Below are positions 7,493 through 16,075 of a stretch of DNA of 64,000 nucleotides, piece by piece (position 1 is the stretch's first letter; every line of letters begins with the position of its first letter). The notes beneath the pieces were generated by a model. The model was not told the DNA's origin, did not search any database, and was given only the letters and a program-made list of their open reading frames with translations. The translations under genes were made by a program, and so were the position numbers. Source of the stretch: JAOUEA01 sp963810945 (GTDB taxonomy: Bacteria; Actinomycetota; UBA4738; HRBIN12); NCBI GenBank assembly GCA_963810945.1, contig CAWEPI010000008.1:372001-436000 (forward strand), written 5' to 3'.

Positions 7493-9508
7493 GTGGTCGA
7501 GGGAGCGGGATCGGGCCCGTCGCGCGTGGCGTCGGCGTGGGTGCTCGCCGCAGCGGCCGCGGCGGCCGCGGTATGGGCGGTCGTCGCGGGACTTCGCGAC
7601 GGGGGGACCGCGGAGGACACGTGGCTCTTCGTCGTCGCGGCTGGCTCCGTCACGACGGCCGCCGTCGGCGCCCTGATCGCGGGGAAGACGGGGAACGGGA
7701 CGGGCTGGCTCCTCGCTGTCGGTGGGGTGGGGCTCGGGGTGGGGCTCCTGCTGGGTCAGTTGGCGTCCGGGTGCACCGGAGCGGCGACGCAGCACGCCCT
7801 GCTGGCTGTGTGGCCGGCGACGCCCGCGTGGCAGGTCGCCGGCTCCGTCGCCGGGGTCGCCGTGTGGGGAGCATGCCTCGTCACCGCCGTGACCTTCTAC
7901 CCGTTCGGCCCGTCCGCGATGCCTCACGGCGCGGTCGCGGGGCGTCGATCCTTCGTGGCGCCGGCGTTGGCGTGGACAGGGACCGCGGTGACGATCTTGG
8001 GGACGCTCGTCTGGCACGATCGTAGCGAGCCCTTCGGGGCTGGATCCAACCGCGTGTGTCTGACGTCATCCTCAGAGATCACACGGCCCCCGGCCTTCAT
8101 CGCCGGTGTGGTGCTCCTCGCCCTAGGGGCGGCCGTCGCGCTGGTGATCGCATGGCGTCGGGAGCGCGTCGTGTCCGGATCGGACCGGGCGCAGGTGCTC
8201 CCTGTGGTGGCGACCGCCACCGCGGCCGCGGTGGCGGTCGCCGCGACGCTCCTGATCGCCGATCCGGGGGTCCTATGGGGGAGTTCCTGGCCGTTCGTGG
8301 TGGCCTGGGCGCTCGCGGCCATCGCCGTCCCGCTGGCCGTGGCCGTCACGGTGGTGCGCTCTCACGCGTTCGGCATCTACCGGTTCGTCGGCTTCATGGC
8401 GGACTACCGGATCTGGACCGCCTCCCTCGGGGTGGGCGCGATCGCGGCCGTGCTGGCACTGACGTGGCTCATCGCCTGGATCCTCGGGGTGGACGACGTT
8501 CCCCTCGCCGTCGCTGCCGTGGCGCTCGCGATGGGCGCCGCGGTCTACCCGTCCTGGCGAGGATGGCAGGCGCGGGTGGACGCGCGCTACGGCCAGCACC
8601 AGGAGGACCCCGCCGAGGTCCTCGAGCGACTCACGGCCGAGGTGGGCGATCCCGCCCAGGTCCGAGGACCGGTCTTCGATCTCCTGGCCCGGGTGGCCCC
8701 GATGGTGGTGGTCGAAGGTGAGGCGGGCATGCGATTCCTCGTGTCCACCGACGATCGCGAGGTGGGCCGCCACACCTTCGTGCACGGGGGCTACGACCTA
8801 GGCACCATGCGCTGCGCCATGGACCTCCTCGCGGCCTCGCGGGGGGTCGTGCCGGGGATCGTGCTCGCGGGCGGCGCGGTCCTCGACGTCGGAGCGAACA
8901 TCGGAACCTCCGTGGTGCCGTTGCTCCGACTGTTCGGGGCCGACCGAGGGATCGCGGTCGAGCCCGCGCCCGCCAACGTGGAGCTCCTCCTGCTCAACAT
9001 CGAACTGAACGATCTGGCCGGCCGTGTCGACGTGATCCCCGTGGGAGCCTCGGACCGCGACGGGTTCCTGGAACTCGCGCTCTCGGCCGAGAACTCGGGC
9101 GACCATCGGATGCGGGTCGGCGCAGCCGACGCGCCGGGACGCTCGACCGTGACGGTGCAGGTCCATCGAGTGGACACGCTCGTGGAGACGGGCGCACTCG
9201 ACCCGTCCGATCTCACGCTCGTGTGGCTGGACGTGCAAGGGCACGAAGGGCACGTGCTGACCGGCGCCGCGTCGATCCTGCGCGGGTCCGTTCCTTTCGT
9301 GACCGAGTTCTGGCCCTCGGAGATGCGCCGCACCGGCGGACTCCGAGCGTTCACGGACGTGGTCTCGGGACACTTCGGACGCATGATCGACCTGCGCCGC
9401 ACGCAGGACGAGGGAGCGACGGTGGACGCGCCGGCCTCGGAGATCGCCGCGTGGGTGGAGCGATACGCGGACGCGGGCGCGTTCACGGACCTGCTGCTGC
9501 TGCCGTAG
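7493..9508 (+). CDS. Integral-membrane module fused to an FkbM-family methyltransferase
   Basis: 671 residues from GTG 7493. Residues 1-352 contain about eight to nine hydrophobic segments, ending in GFMADYRIWTASLG, a membrane block and YPSWRGWQARVDARYG followed by EDPAEVLERLTAEVGD. That stretch resembles the N-terminal membrane/linker part of actinobacterial sensor kinases (RRRVQRAVDRRF type). After a linker, residues ~460-650 are an FkbM methyltransferase: LDVGANIGTSVV (SAM loop), AVEPAPANVELL, DVIPVGASDRDG, LVWLDVQGHEGHVL and PFVTEFWPSEM. SAM-dependent O-methylation at the membrane is likely; the acceptor is unknown. I know of no standard family with this architecture. The gene is continuous, so the fusion is not a frame artefact visible here. 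Its last 26 bp overlap the convergent CpaE-like gene. Confidence 0.8.
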   Translation: MVEGAGSGPSRVASAWVLAAAAAAAAVWAVVAGLRDGGTAEDTWLFVVAAGSVTTAAVGALIAGKTGNGTGWLLAVGGVGLGVGLLLGQLASGCTGAATQHALLAVWPATPAWQVAGSVAGVAVWGACLVTAVTFYPFGPSAMPHGAVAGRRSFVAPALAWTGTAVTILGTLVWHDRSEPFGAGSNRVCLTSSSEITRPPAFIAGVVLLALGAAVALVIAWRRERVVSGSDRAQVLPVVATATAAAVAVAATLLIADPGVLWGSSWPFVVAWALAAIAVPLAVAVTVVRSHAFGIYRFVGFMADYRIWTASLGVGAIAAVLALTWLIAWILGVDDVPLAVAAVALAMGAAVYPSWRGWQARVDARYGQHQEDPAEVLERLTAEVGDPAQVRGPVFDLLARVAPMVVVEGEAGMRFLVSTDDREVGRHTFVHGGYDLGTMRCAMDLLAASRGVVPGIVLAGGAVLDVGANIGTSVVPLLRLFGADRGIAVEPAPANVELLLLNIELNDLAGRVDVIPVGASDRDGFLELALSAENSGDHRMRVGAADAPGRSTVTVQVHRVDTLVETGALDPSDLTLVWLDVQGHEGHVLTGAASILRGSVPFVTEFWPSEMRRTGGLRAFTDVVSGHFGRMIDLRRTQDEGATVDAPASEIAAWVERYADAGAFTDLLLLP

Positions 9509-10616
9509 GAGCGCCCACGGGCGCGGATCCGTCCGACCCCGTTCCCACCGGACGCATGACCTCGGCGGCGAGCCGGTCGAAGGTCCGGGCGAGACGCCCG
9601 CGCGACGGCATGAGCCGTCCGTGATCCTGCGCACGCGCCACGCCACGATCGAACGGCACTTCGGCGAGCGGATCCACGCCGAACACCCGGTGTACGTCGG
9701 CCGGCGTGATCTCGCTCCGCACGGACCTGTTCACGACGAACCCGATCCGGTCGCCGGCGCCGATCGGCAGCAGGGCCTCGAGCGCGCGCGTGGCCGCTCG
9801 GAACGAGAGCACGTCCAGCGACAGCACCTCGATCACCCGGTCCGCCTCGGCGACGGCCGCGCGCCCCAGCGGATCGAGCGCGCGCGGGAGATGCAGGATC
9901 ACCGCGTCGCAGGCGGTGGCCGCCGCCGCCGCCAACGAACGTAGATCCTCGGCGCGGACGGTGGCCGCCTGCTCGGGAGCCGGCGGAAGGAGCAGACGCA
10001 TGCCGCTCGGATGCGTCCAGAGCGCCTCGGTGAGGTGCTCGTCCGACAGCTCGTCGACGAGCGGCAGCAGGTCCGCGACCGTGTGCACCTCCTGCGTGGG
10101 CGCGCCCAGCGCGGCAGCCACGTCGCCGTAGAGCGGATCCGCGTCGAGCACGACGCAGTCCAAGCCGCGCCGGACGACGGCTGCGGCGAGGTGGGTGGCC
10201 ACGAACGTCGTGCCGGCTCCCCCGCGCGCGCCGTGCACGGCGACGACCCGGGCACGCCGATCGTGGGATCCACCAGAGAGCACCGTGGCCGCCGTGGCGC
10301 TCGCGAGGGCGTCGCGGTCGGCGGGCCAGAGGTAGAAGCCGTGCGCGCCCGCCTCGATGGCCGCGCGCAGAGACGCCACGGACTCCCTCGTGTCGAGCGC
10401 CAGGAAGGAGGGCCCGCGCATCTCCACCGGGTTCACGAGGGACGGCTGAGCGACGACGGCGTCGGGTTCAAGCTGGCGGATGGCGGCGGCGAGCTGACGG
10501 TCGTCCTGCGCCGTGGCCACGACGCGGGCGGAACCGCTGCGGTCCAGGAAGTGCATCACCTCCTCGACGACATCCGGCGCCTCGAGCGCCAGCACCACGC
10601 GTGCGACCTGTTCCAC
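9483..10616 (-). CDS. CpaE/MinD-like P-loop ATPase with N-terminal receiver-like domain
   Basis: 377 residues. Residues 1-110 look like a degenerate receiver domain (VVLALEAPDVVEEVMHFLDR, AIEAGAHGFYLWPAD). Residues 122-370 form a MinD/ParA-type ATPase: VVAVHGARGGAGTTFVATHL at 124-143, CVVLDADPLYGD, VILHLPRALD and RIGFVVNRSVRSEI. The deviant Walker A reads RGGAGTT instead of KGGVGKT, as in CpaE-type proteins that place Flp/Tad pili. No other pilus gene is in the window, so the partner machinery is elsewhere or the protein positions something else. It is transcribed divergently from the M15 peptidase across 135 bp and overlaps the FkbM gene end by 26 bp. Confidence 0.8.
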   Translation of the reverse strand: MEQVARVVLALEAPDVVEEVMHFLDRSGSARVVATAQDDRQLAAAIRQLEPDAVVAQPSLVNPVEMRGPSFLALDTRESVASLRAAIEAGAHGFYLWPADRDALASATAATVLSGGSHDRRARVVAVHGARGGAGTTFVATHLAAAVVRRGLDCVVLDADPLYGDVAAALGAPTQEVHTVADLLPLVDELSDEHLTEALWTHPSGMRLLLPPAPEQAATVRAEDLRSLAAAAATACDAVILHLPRALDPLGRAAVAEADRVIEVLSLDVLSFRAATRALEALLPIGAGDRIGFVVNRSVRSEITPADVHRVFGVDPLAEVPFDRGVARAQDHGRLMPSRGRLARTFDRLAAEVMRPVGTGSDGSAPVGAPTAAAAGP

Positions 10617-10751
10617 GCGGCTCCCTCCCGTGGGTTCGCGGGGGAGGCGGGACCGGACCGGGAGACCGTACGCGGTGTAACGGGTCCGAGTCCGTGACGC
10701 AGGTCACGTCCGAACGGCGCAGATGGGTGTCTCGCCCCGTAGGCTGGGTCG

Positions 10752-11996
10752 GTGCCGCCGCGTCCCTCCCCCAGCGCTGCCGTCCGCCGTCGACGCACGT
10801 TCACGGTCCTCATCGGCGCGCTCCTCGTGGTGCTCGCCGGTGTGGTGCTCTTCGCGCCACACGCGTCGGCGCCGGCGCCCGTCGCGAGCGCCTCAGCGCC
10901 CGCTTCCACCGCCGCCGACGCGCCGAGCGCCTCGTCGACGAACGGGGACCCCGAGCCCGCCCCCACCGCCTACCTCGCGTGGATGTCGGGCGGGTTCCCG
11001 CAGGGGGTGGGCGCCGGGGTGGGCTCGCTCCCCGGCATCGCGCGCACGGTCGTCGTGGCCGGCGACACCCGCTGGATGACGGCCTCCCACGGTGCGGACG
11101 GATCCGTCGTGGACGCTCCGCCGACCCCCTTCGGCATCCCGATCGACGCGTTCAGCGTGGACCCCGGCGCGTATGCCCCGTTCCTGCCCGCGGACCTGCG
11201 CGATGCCGTCGTGGGCACGCTGCGCGCGGGCGAGGGCGTGATCGGCCAGGCCAGCGCGGATCTCCGGGGTATCGGGGCGGGCGGAACCATGACCTTCGGG
11301 AACCGGACCGTGAAGGTGGGTCTCGTCGCGCCGGACGATGCCGTGGGCTGGAGCGAGTTGCTCGTCTCCCGCGGGATGGGCAGGACCCTCGGGATCACCG
11401 ACGAGCGCTACCTGCTCGCGCAGATGCGGTCGCAACCCACCGACGCCGCGTTCGGCAGGCTGATCGGATCCCTCCTGCCGGCCGGGACCCCGTTGCGGGT
11501 GCAGCACACCGGCGAGACGCGGTACCTCCGCGTGGCGAGCGGCGTGAACCCGCCCGTCGTGATGAAGGAGACGTTCGGTGAGTTCGCGGCGCATCCCGAA
11601 CGAGCCGACCCGGCCTACCTCACGATCGACCCGGCGTGGGTGCATGCGCACATCCAGACGCGGTCCGTGCCGCTGCTGGGTCGGATCACGTGCAATCGCG
11701 TCCTCTTCCCCATGCTGATCGCGTCGCTGAACGAGGTGCGGCAGTCCGGACTCGGGAGCCTGATCCACACCAACTCCGGCTGCTACGCCGCGCGGACGGT
11801 GGCGCGCAGCCCCACGGCGCCACCGTCCAACCACGCGTACGGGGCGGCCGTCGACATCAACGCCCCAGAGAACCCGTACGGGGCGGCCCCGACGATGGAT
11901 CCGCGCATCGTCCGGATCTTCGAGGCGCACGGGTTCCTCTGGGGCGGCGACTTCCTGATCCCGGACGGCATGCACTTCGAGTACGGATCGGGCTGA
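10752..11996 (+). CDS. M15-family D-Ala-D-Ala carboxypeptidase-like protein, secreted or anchored
   Basis: 414 residues. A basic N-terminus (VRRRRTFTVLIGA) precedes one hydrophobic segment (residues ~15-35), then an Ala/Pro/Ser-rich linker, so the enzyme faces outside. The C-terminal 100 residues carry the peptidase M15 zinc motif: SNHAYGAAVDIN near 359-370 (HxxxxxxD) and DGMHFEYG near the C-terminus (final His ligand). SLIHTNSGCYAARTV lies just before. Such enzymes trim peptidoglycan stem peptides. The long middle region (residues ~90-290) has no motif I recognise and may be a substrate or wall-binding domain. The start is GTG 10752. A 6-bp stem hairpin follows the stop. Confidence 0.8.
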   Translation: MPPRPSPSAAVRRRRTFTVLIGALLVVLAGVVLFAPHASAPAPVASASAPASTAADAPSASSTNGDPEPAPTAYLAWMSGGFPQGVGAGVGSLPGIARTVVVAGDTRWMTASHGADGSVVDAPPTPFGIPIDAFSVDPGAYAPFLPADLRDAVVGTLRAGEGVIGQASADLRGIGAGGTMTFGNRTVKVGLVAPDDAVGWSELLVSRGMGRTLGITDERYLLAQMRSQPTDAAFGRLIGSLLPAGTPLRVQHTGETRYLRVASGVNPPVVMKETFGEFAAHPERADPAYLTIDPAWVHAHIQTRSVPLLGRITCNRVLFPMLIASLNEVRQSGLGSLIHTNSGCYAARTVARSPTAPPSNHAYGAAVDINAPENPYGAAPTMDPRIVRIFEAHGFLWGGDFLIPDGMHFEYGSG

Positions 11997-11998
11997 AC

Positions 11999-12017
11999 GG
12001 CCCTGCGCCGGAGGGCC
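11999..12017 (+). terminator. Hairpin after M15 peptidase
   Basis: GGCCCT and AGGGCC pair around a 7-base loop, starting 3 bp after the stop at 11996. There is no T run, so termination strength is uncertain. Confidence 0.4.
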
Positions 12018-12116
12018 GCTCGCGGACCCGATGCGCCCGAGCGACCTGGGACCAGCGGCCCCGGGCGCGCACCCCGCCTCCCGGTATCCCTTGAGGTAGG
12101 AGATTGGAGGTGCGCG

Positions 12117-12740
12117 ATGGTCCGCACTGCCGCGAAGATCGATCTGAAGCACGAACTCGGCGACCTCTACAAGGCCCGGAGCCAGCCGACGATGGTCGAG
12201 GTGCCTGAGCTGAGCTTCCTGATGGTCGACGGCCATGGCGACCCCGACGGGCCGACGTTCCATGAGTCGGTCGACGCCCTCTACGCGACCGCGTACGGGC
12301 TGAAGTTCCGCGTCCGGGCGCTGGACGGCGCGGACTACCGGGTGATGCCCCTGGAGGGGCTCTGGTGGATCCCGAACGCGCGCGTCTGGGACTTCGAGGA
12401 CAAGTCCGACTGGGACTGGACGCTCATGATCGTCCAGCCCGAGATGGTCACCCCCGAGCTCGTCCAGGACGTGACGGCGGCGGTCCGCGCCAAGCATCCG
12501 TCCCCGGCCCTCGGCCGACTGAGGCTCGAGGCCTTCGAGGAAGGCATGTCGGTCCAGACGATGCACGTCGGCCCCTGGGAGGCAGAACGGCCCACCCTCG
12601 AACGACTGCAGATGTTCATCGCCGAGTCCGACCTGGTCCCGGTCGGCAAGCACCACGAGATCTACCTGAGCGACCCCGGCCGTGTGGAGCCCGACCGGAT
12701 GCGCACGATCGTGCGCCAGGCGGTCGTGCGTCGGACCTGA
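12117..12740 (+). CDS. GyrI-like small-molecule-binding domain protein
   Basis: 207 residues, start supported by GGAGG seven bases before ATG 12117. The sequence (KARSQPTMVEVPELSFLMVD, PLEGLWWIPNARVWDF, WDWTLMIVQPEMVTPELV, GMSVQTMHVGPWEAERPT, KHHEIYLSDPGRVEPDRMRT) matches the long GyrI-like/SbmC group that includes cytosolic single-domain proteins fused to no DNA-binding part. The fold binds hydrophobic or cationic small molecules, and some members hydrolyse or sequester them. No HTH is present, so this is not itself a transcription factor. It stands alone between the M15 peptidase and the MoaD-like gene. Confidence 0.85.
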   Translation: MVRTAAKIDLKHELGDLYKARSQPTMVEVPELSFLMVDGHGDPDGPTFHESVDALYATAYGLKFRVRALDGADYRVMPLEGLWWIPNARVWDFEDKSDWDWTLMIVQPEMVTPELVQDVTAAVRAKHPSPALGRLRLEAFEEGMSVQTMHVGPWEAERPTLERLQMFIAESDLVPVGKHHEIYLSDPGRVEPDRMRTIVRQAVVRRT

Positions 12741-12779
12741 GCGCCACGGCGTCGGCGAGCCGGAGTACGCTCTTGCCCT

Positions 12780-13046
12780 ATGGCGGTGGTGACGCTACGT
12801 GCGCCGTTACGGGAGCGCGCCGGAGGGGACGCGCATCACGATCTCCCCGGTACGACGGTGGGCGAGGTCCTGCGTGAGTTGGAGCGCCGCTATCCGCCCG
12901 TGTCCGGCTGGATCCTCGACGAACAGGGGCGGGTCCGCGCACACGTGAACGTCTTCGTGAACGGCGAACGAACCCGGGAGGACACGCCGCTCGCGCCGGA
13001 CGACGAGATCCAGGTCCTCCCGTCGATCTCGGGGGGTACGACATGA
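12780..13046 (+). CDS. MoaD/ThiS-family ubiquitin-like sulfur-carrier protein
   Basis: 88 residues with the beta-grasp layout VTLRAPLRERAG, TVGEVLRELERRYP, GRVRAHVNVFVNGE and APDDEIQVLPSISGG. The spacing is close to CysO/MoaD proteins that carry sulfur as a C-terminal thiocarboxylate. The chain ends GGTT rather than in a free GlyGly, so either the last two residues are removed before activation or the protein is not used as a classical carrier. Its last four bases overlap the start of the following BNR-repeat gene (ATGA), which implies translational coupling. I have no direct evidence for the sulfur acceptor. Confidence 0.85.
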   Translation: MAVVTLRAPLRERAGGDAHHDLPGTTVGEVLRELERRYPPVSGWILDEQGRVRAHVNVFVNGERTREDTPLAPDDEIQVLPSISGGTT

Positions 13047-14112
13047 CGGAGCTGTTGGTGGGCAGCAAGAAGGGCCTCTTCGTGTTGCGAGGCGACCCTG
13101 AGGACCGTGATCGGTTCGCGCTGGTGACGCGCGCCTTCCCCGGCGACGTGGTGGAGTTCGCGATCAAGGATCCGCGCACCGGGCGCTACTTCGCCTCGGT
13201 GACCTCGGGGTTCTACGGGCCACGGCTGATGTTCACCGACGACCCGACAGGCGAGTGGCGTCAGGCCGCCGGTCCCGCGTTCCCGGAGGGCTCCGAGACC
13301 TCGCTCGAGCGCATCTGGGTCGTCAAGCCGGGGGAGGCCGACGGCGTGCTCTATGCCGGCGTCGCCCCGGCCGCGCTGTTCGAGAGCACCGACGACGGCG
13401 AGACCTGGTCGCTGAACGAGGCGCTGTGGAAGGAGCGCGAAGCCGGCGACTGGAACCCGGGGGCCGGCGGGCTCGCCCTGCACTCCATCTGCCCGTGGCC
13501 CGGCGACCCTCGCCGGTTGGCGATCGGCGTGAGCGCCGCCGGCGTGTGGATCACGGAGGACGCCGGCCAGACGTGGAGGACCGGCTACCCCGGACTCGTG
13601 CCCCAGTACATGCCGGAGGAGGAGCGCGCGACGACCAACGCCCTCTGCGTGCACAACATGCATCGCGCGCCCATGCGACCGGAACGCCTCTTCCTGCAGT
13701 TCCACGGGAGCGTCTACCGCAGCGACGATGCGGGCGCCACGTGGATCGACATCGCGGAGGGCCTGCCGAGCGGGTTCGGCTTCCCGCTCGTGATCGACCC
13801 GGGAGATCCCGACAGCGCGTACGTGATCCCGCTCACGGCCGACGTCGACCGCGTCACGCCCGAGGGCGGATGCGCGTCTACGGCACGCGCGATGCGGGGG
13901 CGTCGTGGACGGCACTCGCCGACGGGCTCCCCGAGGACGAGGCGTACCTGACCATCCTGCGTCAGGCCTTCGATCGCGAGGGGGCAGGAGACGACATGCG
14001 GCTCTTCTTCGGGGCGACGAGCGGCGACGTCTTCGGGTCACCCGATGCGGGCGCACATTGGTTCTCCGTCCACGAGCGCCTGGCGCCGGTCACGAGCGTC
14101 CGCGTCGCCTGA
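13043..14112 (+). CDS. BNR/sialidase-type beta-propeller protein, one frame change near 13865
   Basis: The first frame runs MTELLVGSKKGLFVLRG through repeats with Asp-box motifs (STDDGETWSL, TEDAGQTWRT, SDDAGATWID) to about 13868. The second frame resumes RMRVYGTRDAGASWTALA and ends GDVFGSPDAGAHWFSVHERL... at 14112. Restoring one G in GAGGGCGGATG joins them into a ~356-residue protein. No signal peptide is present, so it is likely cytosolic despite the sialidase-like repeats. The ATGA overlap with the upstream MoaD-like gene suggests the two act together. The pairing of a MoaD-like protein with an Asp-box propeller recurs, as far as I recall, in Actinomycetota, but the joint function is unknown to me. 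Confidence 0.75.
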
Positions 14113-14156
14113 GAGGTCCCACGATCCGTGTCAGACCCCCTCACTATGGTGAGGAC

Positions 14157-14408
14157 ATGGCACAGATCATCTCGCTCGACGACTACCGGAAGCGTCGCGC
14201 CCGTGGGGCGTCGTCGCTGCAACGCCTCGACCTCGCGGTCGGGCGGCTCGAGCCCCTGGTGAAGGGACGCGAAGGGCGCATGTCTCCGGCCGTCGAGCGG
14301 GAGCTGACCCGGATCGCCACCGCCGTCGCGGCCGGATCGCCCAAGGTCGCCGCCGCGCGGGCGGAACGCCTCGCGGACCTGCTGGAGCACCCCGCCGCCC
14401 TCGGCTGA
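14157..14408 (+). CDS. Small basic helical protein of unknown function
   Basis: 83 residues, beginning MAQIISLDDYRKRR, a start also seen in many short uncharacterised actinobacterial proteins. The rest is helix-forming and charged (LQRLDLAVGRLEPLVKG, AVERELTRIATAVAAGSPKVAAARAERLADLLEH). There are no cysteines, no membrane segment and no recognised domain. ATG 14157 follows GTGAGG. A coiled-coil or small regulatory protein is possible. Confidence 0.6.
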   Translation: MAQIISLDDYRKRRARGASSLQRLDLAVGRLEPLVKGREGRMSPAVERELTRIATAVAAGSPKVAAARAERLADLLEHPAALG

Positions 14409-14477
14409 GGCCGTACGAGGCGGGACGCGATGCGAGGGGAGCAGGTATCAAGCGTCTCGTCTGCACGTGCTCGGGAG

Positions 14478-14523
14478 CCGGGGGCTGATCGCCCCGGGTC
14501 CTGAGCATGCCTCCCGCGGCATG
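14478..14523. terminator. Two adjacent hairpins between convergent genes
   Basis: CCGGGG (14478-14483) pairs with CCCCGG (14492-14497), and CATGCC (14506-14511) pairs with GGCATG (14518-14523). They sit in the 214-bp gap between the convergent small gene and the HAD gene, a plausible two-way terminator. I see nothing else in that gap. Confidence 0.35.
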
Positions 14524-14622
14524 ACTCGCGCGTGGGTTCTGCTCCCCTCGCGGTCACCTCTCGGCGACCTCCGCCAACGTACCCCGGTGTGGAGGGGGCC
14601 GCAAACGCCGAGCGTCCGGCCC

Positions 14623-15450
14623 TCAGGAGGCGCCGCGATCGCCGCGCGAACGCAGCGCGACCCACACCAGCACGGCCGCCACCGCCACGGCCCCCACCGC
14701 CGCCGCGGGGATCGTGGCTCTGGGCGCCGGCACCGTCTGAGCGATGCGGGTGCGCAGCCGCACCGGCCGGCGGAAATCGCGGATCTGCCAGCCACGCTCC
14801 TCCGCCTCGCGTCGGAGCTCTTTGTCGGGATTGACCGCCACCGGATTCCCGACCTCGGCCAGCATCGGGAGGTCCGTGATGGAGTCGCTGTACGCGTAGG
14901 AGCGCGTGAGATCGATCCCCACGCGCTCCGCGAGCGAGCGGATCGCCTCAGCCTTCTGCTCGCCGTAGGCGTAGAACTCGAGCTCGCCCGTGTACTGACC
15001 GGTCTCGTCGATCGCCGCGCGCGTGGCGATCACTCCGCTCACCCCGAAGTGGCGCGCGAGCGGACGCACGACCTCCTCGGGTGAGGACGACACGATGAAG
15101 ATGCGGCGGCCCTCGCTGCGGTGCAGCGCCATCAGGTCGAGCGCCTCTTGATACACGTACGGATCGATCACCTCGAAGATGACCTCGCGCACCAACTGCT
15201 CGACCTGGTTCCGATCCCACCCACGCGTGAGGCTGAGCATGCCCTCCTTCAACCGCTCCATCTTGTCCTCGTCCGCGCCCACCAGGAGGTAGACGAGTTG
15301 GGCGTAGGCGCCGCGCAGGAGCTGGGTGCGCGAGACCATCCCGGCCCGGTACAGAGGCCGGGAGAGCGCGAGGGACGACGATCGCGAGATGATCGTCTTG
15401 TCGAGGTCGAAGAAGGCCGCTTCCATCCCGTTCATCCTACGGTGGCTCAC
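14623..15450 (-). CDS. HAD-superfamily IB phosphatase with C-terminal membrane anchor
   Basis: 275 residues if the GTG at 15450 is used; ATG at 15435 or 15426 would give MNGMEAAFFDLDKT or MEAAFFDLDKT. Motif I is FFDLDKTII, motif II IFIVSSSPEEVV, and motif III/IV YAYSDSITDLPML, the SerB-like HAD-IB pattern (phosphoserine or other small phosphomonoester hydrolysis). Residues ~250-270 form one hydrophobic helix (PAAAVGAVAVAAVLVWVAL), so the catalytic domain is likely tethered to the inner face of the membrane. The GTG overlaps the PadR stop (GTGA), so the two genes form an operon and expression probably follows PadR control. Confidence 0.85.
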   Translation of the reverse strand: MSHRRMNGMEAAFFDLDKTIISRSSSLALSRPLYRAGMVSRTQLLRGAYAQLVYLLVGADEDKMERLKEGMLSLTRGWDRNQVEQLVREVIFEVIDPYVYQEALDLMALHRSEGRRIFIVSSSPEEVVRPLARHFGVSGVIATRAAIDETGQYTGELEFYAYGEQKAEAIRSLAERVGIDLTRSYAYSDSITDLPMLAEVGNPVAVNPDKELRREAEERGWQIRDFRRPVRLRTRIAQTVPAPRATIPAAAVGAVAVAAVLVWVALRSRGDRGAS

Positions 15451-15995
15451 CGACCGATCTTCCCGATCGACGAGCGGAACGTGCGCAGCCAGGCGAGCTC
15501 GGCACGCGCCAGCGCCTCCTGGCGATCCAGCATCGCATCGGCCACCGACCGGGCCGGGCCGGGCGCCCGCCCGACACGGGCGCGCTCGTCGGCGATCGCG
15601 TCCAACAGATCACGCACCGCGCGATCTCGCGCCTCGACCGCCTTTCGGGCCTGCGGCGCGCTCAACAGGTGGGCGAACCCCAGCGCGAGGCCGGCACCGG
15701 TCTCGTAGGGAGCGAGCTCGTCGAACCGCTCGGCCAGGCCTTCGGCCAGCCGCGCGCGCCCGGCCCGCGAGATCCGATAGACGCGTCGATCGGGCCCCTC
15801 GCTCCCCATCTGCGCCCGGCCACCGATCAGCCCTCGACGCTCGAGGCGCTGCAGCGCTTGGTACACCGACGCCTTGCCGACCTCGGCCCAGAAGCTCATG
15901 CTGCGCGCCCGCATCCGCTCGAGCAGGTCGTATCCGTAGAGCGGCTGCTCAGCCAGGCATCCAAGCACCACGACGTCGACCTTCGAGACCGTCAT
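15447..15995 (-). CDS. PadR-family transcriptional regulator
   Basis: 182 residues. The N-terminal winged helix is typical of PadR: VDVVVLGCLAEQPLYGYDLL, WAEVGKASVYQALQRLERRGLI and DRRVYRISRAGRARL. The C-terminal half (residues 85-180) is the Vir_act_alpha_C-type helical dimerisation and effector region. The ATG at 15995 has AGGAG seven bases upstream, and that ribosome-binding site lies inside the dyad at 16001-16028, so the protein probably represses its own operon with the coupled HAD gene. The inducer is unknown; PadR proteins usually sense small aromatic or membrane-active compounds. Confidence 0.9.
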   Translation of the reverse strand: MTVSKVDVVVLGCLAEQPLYGYDLLERMRARSMSFWAEVGKASVYQALQRLERRGLIGGRAQMGSEGPDRRVYRISRAGRARLAEGLAERFDELAPYETGAGLALGFAHLLSAPQARKAVEARDRAVRDLLDAIADERARVGRAPGPARSVADAMLDRQEALARAELAWLRTFRSSIGKIGR

Positions 15996-16000
15996 CGACC

Positions 16001-16028
16001 ACTCCTAGTCTGATATGGACTAGTGAGT
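16001..16028. promoter_or_regulatory. Inverted repeat, probable PadR operator
   Basis: CTAGTC (16005-16010) and GACTAG (16018-16023) form a perfect dyad around TGATATG. Outer ACTC (16001-16004) and GAGT (16025-16028) extend it with one offset base. It begins 6 bp upstream of the PadR start codon and covers its Shine-Dalgarno sequence. The size and spacing suit a PadR dimer; autoregulation is inferred. The divergent tag gene starts 48 bp to the right and could share control. Confidence 0.55.
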
Positions 16029-16075
16029 CTACCCCGCCGGCCCGCGTGTCGGCGCCGGGGGGTACGGTGACGCGC

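Noticed and set aside
10893..12656. Long minus-strand frame across the M15 peptidase and GyrI-like genes
   Set aside because: Shadow of two convincing plus-strand genes.
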